Source of the DNA: Akkermansia muciniphila
GTDB taxonomy: Bacteria; Verrucomicrobiota; Verrucomicrobiia; Verrucomicrobiales; Akkermansiaceae
NCBI GenBank assembly: GCA_945888515.1
Contig: CAMDAD010000018.1
Location: forward strand, 1 to 61,250
DNA: 61,250 nt
Direction: 5' to 3'
Made by a program: the position numbers and the translations under genes. How positions within the stretch are numbered: position 1 is the first letter of the stretch; each line of letters starts with the position of its first letter. Shown piece by piece: positions 55,162 to 61,250 of the stretch. The notes under the pieces were generated by a model. That model saw nothing but the letters and a program-made list of their open reading frames with translations, did not search any database and had not been told where the DNA came from.

Positions 55162-55476
55162 TCACCCGAAAGTTAGACCTAACCATGCGCACACTTTTTT
55201 CTCGACCTGCTCCATCACATCATTCTCCAACACGCCTAGATGTCTGATAAAATGACTACGATCTGTAGTCCCTATGCCCTGCGCATCAAAGGCACCAGGT
55301 TTCAACCCGCGTGATTGATGCGGAACTTCAAAATTAGTCAGACGCGTGCATGTCGTTCTCATCACGTAAGTGACAAGTGCTCGATCTTGATCGCCGGGCT
55401 GAATGCTAAGTATCAAGACAGGACGAACTTTGCCAGTGTAACCGAGATCAGCCAACCAGATTTCACCCCTCTTCAT
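55162..55476 (-). CDS. MazF/PemK-family toxin
   Basis: A 104-residue type II toxin of the MazF/PemK endoribonuclease family. MKRGEIWLADLG, then KVRPVLILS, and the later LGVLENDVMEQVEKKV are the family blocks. The catalytic region is recognisable, but the usual threonine/serine segment is divergent (TYVMRTTCTRL). Its start overlaps the antitoxin gene by 14 bases. It would cleave mRNA when unbound. It lies downstream of sdhB in the same direction. Confidence 0.85.
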   Translation of the reverse strand: MKRGEIWLADLGYTGKVRPVLILSIQPGDQDRALVTYVMRTTCTRLTNFEVPHQSRGLKPGAFDAQGIGTTDRSHFIRHLGVLENDVMEQVEKKVCAWLGLTFG

Positions 55477-55660
55477 CTTCTCTCACCAATTGAGTTTCGC
55501 CACCGTCTTCACTATCATACAAAGACGCAAGTATGGCAGAACTCTCCACACTAAGCCTATGATCATTGAACCAAACAGCTAACTTTCTCTGTTCTACCTC
55601 GGGTAGCCTTTCGATCGCTTTTTCTATTTCTACAATCGTGTGCACAGGTGAGAAATACAC
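55463..55660 (-). CDS. antitoxin of the MazF-like pair
   Basis: A 65-residue acidic protein with a helical core EIEKAIERLPEVEQRKLAVWF and a disordered acidic tail (YDSEDGGE, REDEEG), as in antitoxins paired with PemK-like toxins. The ATG at 55660 lies 40 bases after the sdhB stop; a GTG at 55645 is an alternative. It is the first gene of the pair and overlaps the toxin by 14 bases, so it should be made in excess. Confidence 0.8.
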   Translation of the reverse strand: MYFSPVHTIVEIEKAIERLPEVEQRKLAVWFNDHRLSVESSAILASLYDSEDGGETQLVREDEEG

Positions 55661-55700
55661 CTTTTATGAAACGATGTCAAACGAGAGCCAGTCCCAGCCC

Positions 55701-56456
55701 TTACACCAACTGCTCCTTCAGAGACGCCGCGGTGTAATCGCGGTTCATGCGGGCGATGTGATCCACACTGATCTCTTTCGGACATGCAGCTTCGCACTCG
55801 TATTGGTTGGTGCAGTTGCCAAAGCCTTCGGCATCCATCTGGCGAACCATGGCCAAGACACGCTTGTCGCGCTCGGGCTGACCTTGCGGCAGGTGACCAA
55901 GGTGGGAAACTTTCGCCGCGGTAAAAAGCATCGCGGAAGAATTTTTGCACGCGGCAATACAGGCACCACATCCAATGCAGGCTGCGGCATCAAAAGCGGC
56001 ATCGGCATCAGGTTTCGGAATCGGCAATGAGTTCGCATCGACCGCTGAACCAGTGCGTACGTCAATGTAGCCGCCAGCCGCAATGATCCGATCCATCGCC
56101 GAGCGATCGACAATCAAGTCGCGTATCACGGGAAAAGCCCGTGCTCGGAATGGCTCGATCCAGATCGTATCGCCATCGCGATACTTCCGCATGTGAATTT
56201 GACAAGAAGTGATGCCTTTTTCTTTGCTATGAGGGACGCCATTGATGGTCAAAGAGCAGGAACCACAAATCCCCTCGCGACAATCGTGGTCGAAATGAAT
56301 CGGTTCGCCACCAGATTCGATGATACGACCATTGACTATGTCTAACATTTCCAGAAAGGATGCTTCTTCCGGAATATTTTTTGCATCATAGGTTTCGATG
56401 CTCCCCTGATCCTGAGGAGTTTTCTGACGCCAGACTTTGAGTGTGAGATTAAGCAT
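55701..56456 (-). CDS. sdhB: succinate dehydrogenase/fumarate reductase iron-sulfur subunit
   Basis: SdhB passes electrons from FAD to quinone. The 251-residue product has the N-terminal 2Fe-2S ligands in CREGICGSC with a later cysteine (SCQIHMR), and the C-terminal 4Fe-4S and 3Fe-4S ligands in [11 protein letters not shown] and CEAACP. It is the last gene of sdhC-sdhA-sdhB. Like the Bacteroidetes/Chlamydia type it is close to fumarate reductase of the diheme class. Confidence 0.96.
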   Translation of the reverse strand: MLNLTLKVWRQKTPQDQGSIETYDAKNIPEEASFLEMLDIVNGRIIESGGEPIHFDHDCREGICGSCSLTINGVPHSKEKGITSCQIHMRKYRDGDTIWIEPFRARAFPVIRDLIVDRSAMDRIIAAGGYIDVRTGSAVDANSLPIPKPDADAAFDAAACIGCGACIAACKNSSAMLFTAAKVSHLGHLPQGQPERDKRVLAMVRQMDAEGFGNCTNQYECEAACPKEISVDHIARMNRDYTAASLKEQLV

Positions 56457-56474
56457 AACAGAACAGGGTGAACA

Positions 56475-58448
56475 TTATTTGTAGGAACGGACGGATGGAT
56501 GCACTTCCTCGAAGTTGAGCGACTCCTTGTGCAGGGTGGGCGCTTGTCCTTCATTGTATTGCCAGGCAGCGACGTGGGCATAATTGACATCATCGCGTTT
56601 TGCTTCGCCGGGCGCCAGGTAGCCGCTGTCCACATCGGGATCACCGGGCATCGTTTGATGCTCCTCGCGGAAGTGGCCACCGCACGATTCTTCCCGCGAG
56701 AGAGCATCGTAGCACATGGTTTCGGCAAACTCGAGGAAGTCGGCCACACGACCGGCTTTTTCCAGTTCCATGTTTGCCATATTACCACTGCCAGGGATGC
56801 AGACGTTGTTCCAGAACTCCTCACGGATTTCCGGGATGCGTTTGATGTTTCCTTCCAATCCAGCTTTGTTGCGAGCCATGCCGCAGTTGTCCCACATCAG
56901 GAGGCCGAGCTCGCGATGGAAGGAATCAACCGTGCGCTTGCCATTGATACCGATGAGCTTGTTCACCCGCGCAGACGTTTCGGCCTCGGCGAGTTTGAAG
57001 GCATCGTCGGTGACTTTGACATTGCCTGGCGTTTGAGTGGCGAGGTAATTGGCAATCGTGGTCGGGATAACGAAGTAGCCATCGGCAAGACCTTGCATGA
57101 GGGCCGAGGCACCGAGACGGTTCGCGCCGTGGTCGGAGAAATTCGCTTCGCCCAGCACGTGCAGGCCGGGAATATTCGACATGAGGTTGTAGTCCACCCA
57201 CAGGCCGCCCATCGTGTAGTGCACGGCGGGATAAATCATCATCGGATTCTTGTAAGGATCCTCACCCGCGATTTTCTCATACATTTGGAACAGATTGCCA
57301 TAGCGGGCACGGATGACCGACTCGCCGAGGCGTTTGGTGGAATCGCGAAAATCGAGATAAACGCCTAGACCGGTGGAAGCCACGCCGCGACCTTCGTCGC
57401 AGGCTTCTTTGGCGGCGCGGGAAGAGATATCGCGCGGGGCAAGGTTGCCGAAAGATGGGTATTTACGCTCCAAGATGTAGTCGCGATCATCTTCTGCCAC
57501 CGAATCAGGGTGAATTTCTTTTTTCCGAAGTTTTGCCGCCACCTCTTTCGATTTCGGCACCCAGATGCGGCCGTCGTTGCGCAACGATTCCGACATCAGC
57601 GTGAGCTTGGATTGATAGTCTCCCGATACTGGAATGCAGGTCGGGTGGATCTGCGTGTAGCAGGGATTGGCAAACAAGGCACCGCGGCGGGCCGCGCGCC
57701 AGGCGGCCGTCACATTGCAACCCATGGCATTGGTGGAAAGGAAGAATACGTTGCCATAACCACCCGTCGCCATGATGACCGCATCGCCCGCATGTGAGGA
57801 AATTTTTCCCGTGACCAGATCGCGGACAACGATGCCCTTGGCATGACCATCCACCAAAACGAGATCGAGTAATTCCGTACGAGGAAACATTTCCACGCCT
57901 CCCTTATGCACTTCTTTTTCAAGAGCTTGGTAGCAACCGATGAGCAACTGCTGCCCGGTCTGGCCACGCGCATAAAATGTCCGAGAAACCTGTGCGCCAC
58001 CGAACGAACGGTTATCGAGCAAGCCGCCATATTCACGCGCAAAAGGCACCCCTTGGGCCACGCATTGATCGATGATGTTCGTGGAAACTTGGGCGAGGCG
58101 ATAGACATTCGCTTCGCGCGAGCGAAAGTCGCCGCCTTTGATTGTATCGTAGAACAAGCGGCGCACCGAGTCACCATCGTTCTGGTAGTTTTTCGCTGCA
58201 TTGATGCCACCTTGCGCGGCGATGGAGTGCGCACGACGCGGGCTATCCTGATAGCAAAAGCATTTTACCTTATAGCCTAATTCCGCAAGCGTAGCCGCAG
58301 CGGAACCACCCGCCAATCCCGACCCCACCACGAGAATGGTGAACTTGCGCTTGTTCGCGGGGTTAATCAACTTCGAGTCCATCTTGTGCTTCGACCATTT
58401 CTGATCAAGCGGACCTGAGGGAATTTTGCTATCGAGGACAAATGACAT
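56475..58448 (-). CDS. sdhA: succinate dehydrogenase/fumarate reductase flavoprotein subunit
   Basis: SdhA oxidises succinate to fumarate with covalently bound FAD. The 657-residue product has the FAD motif [19 protein letters not shown], the FAD-attachment region [18 protein letters not shown] with its histidine, and active-site segments such as [14 protein letters not shown]. It is longer than E. coli SdhA (588), as in the diheme/type B group. It lies 18 bases before sdhB and 21 bases after sdhC. Confidence 0.97.
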   Translation of the reverse strand: MSFVLDSKIPSGPLDQKWSKHKMDSKLINPANKRKFTILVVGSGLAGGSAAATLAELGYKVKCFCYQDSPRRAHSIAAQGGINAAKNYQNDGDSVRRLFYDTIKGGDFRSREANVYRLAQVSTNIIDQCVAQGVPFAREYGGLLDNRSFGGAQVSRTFYARGQTGQQLLIGCYQALEKEVHKGGVEMFPRTELLDLVLVDGHAKGIVVRDLVTGKISSHAGDAVIMATGGYGNVFFLSTNAMGCNVTAAWRAARRGALFANPCYTQIHPTCIPVSGDYQSKLTLMSESLRNDGRIWVPKSKEVAAKLRKKEIHPDSVAEDDRDYILERKYPSFGNLAPRDISSRAAKEACDEGRGVASTGLGVYLDFRDSTKRLGESVIRARYGNLFQMYEKIAGEDPYKNPMMIYPAVHYTMGGLWVDYNLMSNIPGLHVLGEANFSDHGANRLGASALMQGLADGYFVIPTTIANYLATQTPGNVKVTDDAFKLAEAETSARVNKLIGINGKRTVDSFHRELGLLMWDNCGMARNKAGLEGNIKRIPEIREEFWNNVCIPGSGNMANMELEKAGRVADFLEFAETMCYDALSREESCGGHFREEHQTMPGDPDVDSGYLAPGEAKRDDVNYAHVAAWQYNEGQAPTLHKESLNFEEVHPSVRSYK

Positions 58449-58469
58449 AAGTTCGAGAGTGGTTGGAGA

Positions 58470-59150
58470 TTAGCTACCGAAATTGAAAAGATAAATCGCG
58501 AGCGGAATCGACAGGAAACCGAGCCAGATGACGAGCGCGTAGGCCTTACTGAGTTTCTCGATCAAGGGAGCGGACTTCTTCGAACGCAGGCCCAGGGTCT
58601 GGAAAATGGAAGCCACCCCGTGCGATAGGTGCGAGCAGAGCAAGGTCATCGCGATCACGTAAAACAACACCACAAGGCCGTTAGAGAAACCCTCGATCAC
58701 CATTTTGTGAGGGTTTGTTTTGGCAATCTCCGCCAGTCCGGAATCGACGCGCACGGTGAAGTGCAACAGGTGGAAAATTACAAAAGCCAGAATCGTCAGA
58801 CCGCTCCAGATCATGATGCGAGAGGACTTGCTGGCTTGGATGGTTTGATTATGCACATATTTCGGTGAGGCCGCACGATTCATGCGAGTCAGGGAAATGG
58901 TGGCTACCACGTGAACAACCAAGCATGTGAGCAAGACGACGCGTGCAATCCACACACCAGCGCCATGCAACAGCTCATGCAACTGTTTCGCGTAATCATT
59001 AAATGCTTTTTCACCAACAAAAACCAGCAGATTGCCTGCTAAATGCCCAGCGAGAAAGAGGACAAGAACAAGACCGGTGAGGGCAACCAAAAGTTTTTTT
59101 CCAATCGAGGAATTCCAAATCGTACAAAGAGAACAAGTCGAAGCATTCAT
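58470..59150 (-). CDS. sdhC: succinate dehydrogenase cytochrome b subunit, diheme type
   Basis: A 226-residue membrane anchor with five membrane segments, the type B (Bacteroidetes/Wolinella-like) single-subunit anchor that carries two haems and the quinone site; no sdhD gene is needed. Histidines lie in helices (LAGHLAGNLL, CLVVHVVAT, IFHLLHFTV, LCSHLSHGV). It is the first gene of the operon. Confidence 0.93.
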   Translation of the reverse strand: MNASTCSLCTIWNSSIGKKLLVALTGLVLVLFLAGHLAGNLLVFVGEKAFNDYAKQLHELLHGAGVWIARVVLLTCLVVHVVATISLTRMNRAASPKYVHNQTIQASKSSRIMIWSGLTILAFVIFHLLHFTVRVDSGLAEIAKTNPHKMVIEGFSNGLVVLFYVIAMTLLCSHLSHGVASIFQTLGLRSKKSAPLIEKLSKAYALVIWLGFLSIPLAIYLFNFGS

Positions 59151-59183
59151 GAGAAATGGTGCGACAAAGATGATCGCGGCGTG

Positions 59184-59211
59184 AACATAATCGTCTTGGT
59201 CAAAATGACAA
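59184..59211 (-). promoter_or_regulatory. candidate sdhCAB promoter
   Basis: On the minus strand TTGTCA, 16 bases, TATGTT, placing the start about 27 bases before the sdhC ATG. The rest of 59212-59398 has no further gene; it holds A/T-rich runs. Confidence 0.5.
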
Positions 59212-59398
59212 GGTCCGAAAATGCAATTTTTTTACTTTTTCGCCATTTTTTTGAGTAGCTCTCGCGAACAGTCGATCCATGAATCATCGGATCAAATCCG
59301 TCGCGCCAGTAGTCAGTGGATGAGGTGAAAAATCCGAATGCCGAGAGCCCCTCGATTTTTTCGTGGCACGAAATGTCCCGCTAACAGAAACCATCACC

Positions 59399-59686
59399 TC
59401 AACCAGCGCGTTGCTGCAGTGCATCAATCGTTGCCAGCGCGAGATCTAACTCGCTTAAAACTTTGCGACAATGATCGAGAAACACTTCACCAGAGGCCGT
59501 CATCGTGTGAGTTTTTCCTCTTCGATTCAGCAGGCGTGTGTTCAAGGAGTCCTCAAGAGCGCGAAGAGAATGGCTGATTGCCGACTGCGTGAGATTGAGT
59601 CTTTTCGCAGCCAATGTGAAACTTCCTGAATCGACAATTGCCACAAATGCAAGCACTTGGCGAATTTCAGGAAGATTGCGGTTCAT
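59399..59686 (-). CDS. LysR-type DNA-binding domain, stand-alone
   Basis: A 95-residue protein consisting of only the LysR winged helix-turn-helix (VDSGSFTLAAKRLNLTQSAI, SHSLRALEDSLNTRLLNR) and the linker helix, ending after LQQRAG. Normal LysR regulators have about 200 more residues for effector binding, which are missing; no continuation is found in other frames downstream. It may be a truncated relic or a small regulator. The start at MNRNLPE (59686) is preferred to 59716. It lies upstream of sdhC on the same strand. Confidence 0.75.
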   Translation of the reverse strand: MNRNLPEIRQVLAFVAIVDSGSFTLAAKRLNLTQSAISHSLRALEDSLNTRLLNRRGKTHTMTASGEVFLDHCRKVLSELDLALATIDALQQRAG

Positions 59687-59791
59687 GGTTGCGAGGCGGA
59701 AAGATTGATAAAACAAGATTTAGCACAATCTGTGCCACAATCGTGTAGCATCGAAATCGTAACCCGGAGGTGAGACTCGCCCCCCACGAGA

Positions 59792-60406
59792 TCAAATCGC
59801 CATGATCGGGACCTCGGTAGCTCCGTCGCCCCGGGTAAAGAGCACTTTTCCGTCGGCATCGAAGACCACTTCGCGCACTTTGGTGAAGTCCATGCCTTCT
59901 GTCATGGTCGTGACAAAATGCTCGCGAAAACTCATAGTCAAAGTGACCACGGTCACCTTGGTGAACGTTAAGCCGCCGTGCTGGATGGAGTTGTGCTTCG
60001 ATACGCTTGCCTTGTAAGAAAATCGACTAGTCGGCGACGTGTAGCGGACGAGTTTTTGTTTGCCAAAACCATGCACCAACTCGGAGTAATACGAAACGGC
60101 TTCGACTGTCAGAGTGAAAGGAATTTTCACACCGAGCGACTCCTGATACCACCACTGCTTCGCCACAAGCTTCGCCGCAGGATCCTGTTTCTGAGCCTCC
60201 ACAGCCAATTCTTTTTCGTTCGGAGCAACATGTTCAGCCGCAGTAATGAGAGCGGCTTCGGATTCATTCTGAAATACTCTCTCGATCGATACGACATGAC
60301 GAGAGGGATCCGCAGGCCATTCTTTCGGCTCGGTTCCGGCCAGCAGCGCAGCTTCGCAAGGAACCATCGCTAAGGCACTCAGAACCAACCATGTGATTGC
60401 TTTCAT
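59792..60406 (-). CDS. secreted protein of unknown function
   Basis: A 204-residue protein with a signal peptide (MKAITWLVLSALAMVPCEA). The mature part is soluble, with a WWYQESLGVKIPF segment and otherwise no recognised domain. It is not obviously tied to its neighbours. It starts about 145 bases from the next gene on the same strand. Unknown function. Confidence 0.7.
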   Translation of the reverse strand: MKAITWLVLSALAMVPCEAALLAGTEPKEWPADPSRHVVSIERVFQNESEAALITAAEHVAPNEKELAVEAQKQDPAAKLVAKQWWYQESLGVKIPFTLTVEAVSYYSELVHGFGKQKLVRYTSPTSRFSYKASVSKHNSIQHGGLTFTKVTVVTLTMSFREHFVTTMTEGMDFTKVREVVFDADGKVLFTRGDGATEVPIMAI

Positions 60407-60551
60407 AGCAACAGACTAGTGGCTTGGGGATGCTCTGTCAATCAGACTCCACGCGGCCCCATGGTGCCCTGCTGTGAGCATGAGAATAGGAAGCGCATGC
60501 AGAATCGAGGTTCTATCGCAAGGAGCGCATCGAACTTTTCAGGAATTGACC

Positions 60552-61250
60552 CTACTTGAGCTTTGGAGAAATCAAGGTGGGCATATGACCCGCCACATCC
60601 TTGAGCGCGAATTCTCGTTGCTGCTCCAGTTCTTGCTGCAAGGATTCACTCGCCTCACGCAACCATGCCGAACGAGTTTCCTCGGGTTGTTGCAAAATGA
60701 CACCCTCCATCGCTCTCGCGGTTTCCTGACGCAAGCCCGCGTCATTCATACTTGCCATCCAGGCAAAGGCTGCAGTGGCATCCTGCGGTAGCCAGCGTTC
60801 GACGATGACTTTCACACTCGCCTGACGAGCGTGACCACTGGGAAATCGAGACACCCACTCTGCGGCGTCCGTAGTGGAGCGAGCGGACCATCGTTGCACC
60901 ACTTGCACAACGGCAATATCCAGCTCATGTCCGGGTTGACCATGCTCCACAAGCAAGGAAGCCGAGCGTCGCGGATCCGCCTCAGCCAGAGCCACCGCGA
61001 TGTGTGTGAGCGCACTGCTGGTTTCCTTCTCGTTCGTTAGAGAAATCGCCCATGCGATGGCCTGGTCAACATCCTCCTCCGCGAGACGCATGGCATAGTG
61101 CTGGATCAGTCGCCTTTTCTCTTGGCTGGCGGGCGACAACGATGCAAAGGCACGGTGAGCGGTCTCTGGATCGGTTTCGATAGCCTCCCATGCCATTGCG
61201 GCGAGTGCTTTTTCCCGTTCGATGTCTTCATACGTTTCAGCCTCAGCCAG
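60552..61250 (-). CDS. helical repeat protein, partial at window edge
   Basis: The C-terminal 232 residues of a larger protein; the frame is open to the right edge and extends 18 codons beyond the last ATG (61196), so the N-terminus lies outside the window. It is made of repeats of about 35 residues with alternating A-W-[AIV] and DPE/DP[RA] patterns (TDPETAHRAFASL, VDQAIAWAISL, EADPRRSASLL, TTDAAEWVSRF, PQDATAAFAWM), giving a Sel1/TPR-like solenoid typical of uncharacterised Verrucomicrobia proteins. Function unknown. Confidence 0.7.
   Translation of the reverse strand: MAEAETYEDIEREKALAAMAWEAIETDPETAHRAFASLSPASQEKRRLIQHYAMRLAEEDVDQAIAWAISLTNEKETSSALTHIAVALAEADPRRSASLLVEHGQPGHELDIAVVQVVQRWSARSTTDAAEWVSRFPSGHARQASVKVIVERWLPQDATAAFAWMASMNDAGLRQETARAMEGVILQQPEETRSAWLREASESLQQELEQQREFALKDVAGHMPTLISPKLK

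Noticed and set aside
1-61250. Rare Leu codon TTA seen mostly as GTTAG/CTAAC
   Set aside because: Striking by eye in many genes, but a rough expectation for this 5-mer at this GC content is not exceeded, and I did not count exactly.
1-61250. CRISPR array, insertion sequence or prophage
   Set aside because: No regular repeat-spacer pattern, no transposase or integrase family, and no terminal inverted repeats were found.

Overview
The window looks like a piece of a Verrucomicrobiota chromosome (PVC group). Supporting signs are a PEP-CTERM surface protein, a secretory DUF1549/DUF1553 cytochrome with a DUF1501 partner, a membrane-bound dehydrogenase with a C-terminal haem domain, a three-gene Bacteroidetes/Chlamydia-type succinate dehydrogenase (sdhC-sdhA-sdhB), and very large secreted modular proteins. 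The sequence is moderately GC-rich and most genes are ordinary housekeeping genes. The assignment is by family content, not by rRNA.

Layout. 1-1.7 kb: remnant of an MmeI-like DNA methyltransferase with one internal frameshift and an abrupt end. 1.96-2.04 kb: tRNA-Thr. 2.1-3.9 kb: typA/bipA. 4.2-7.2 kb: secreted dehydrogenase with c-type cytochrome. 7.2-11.6 kb: a probable metal (zinc) locus with a COG0523 GTPase, a conserved partner, a DUF1559-type pseudopilin and two choice-of-anchor M surface proteins; two promoters here share a 25-bp box. 11.8-15.3 kb: ABC exporter, rpsB, tsf. 15.4-18.8 kb: 1.1-kb-residue secreted beta-helix protein. 19-26.3 kb: rodA, rpsU, cdsA, dxr, purQ, topB. 26.7-32 kb: secA and an ABC-F ATPase. 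32-35.3 kb, minus strand: two unusual Sco-like proteins, DUF420, hisD. 35.5-41.4 kb: a two-polypeptide methionine synthase followed by prfA. 41.6-43.5 kb: sialate O-acetylesterase-like hydrolase. 43.5-44.9 kb: a cryptochrome-like flavoprotein with a TIGR03643 partner. 45-48.6 kb: DUF2339 membrane protein, tRNA-Val, YdjM-like protein. 48.6-55.2 kb: Gfo/Idh/MocA oxidoreductase, Nudix hydrolase, DUF1549/DUF1501 pair. 55.2-59.2 kb: MazF-like toxin-antitoxin pair downstream of sdhCAB. 59.4-61.25 kb: a LysR-type DNA-binding domain alone, a secreted unknown, and a partial repeat protein.

The most unusual object is the second methionine synthase polypeptide (36590-40261). A domain of about 290 residues resembling a zeta-toxin P-loop kinase sits between the cobalamin cap domain and the cobalamin-binding domain. 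Just after it, a stretch of about 110 bases (38682-38795) has much better codon usage in another frame, as if the insertion had left a shifted scar. The second strongest signal is the shared promoter box of the metal locus, which is consistent with a Zur-type regulon controlling a GTPase and secreted histidine-containing proteins. All functional statements rest on reading motifs by eye; no database search was possible.
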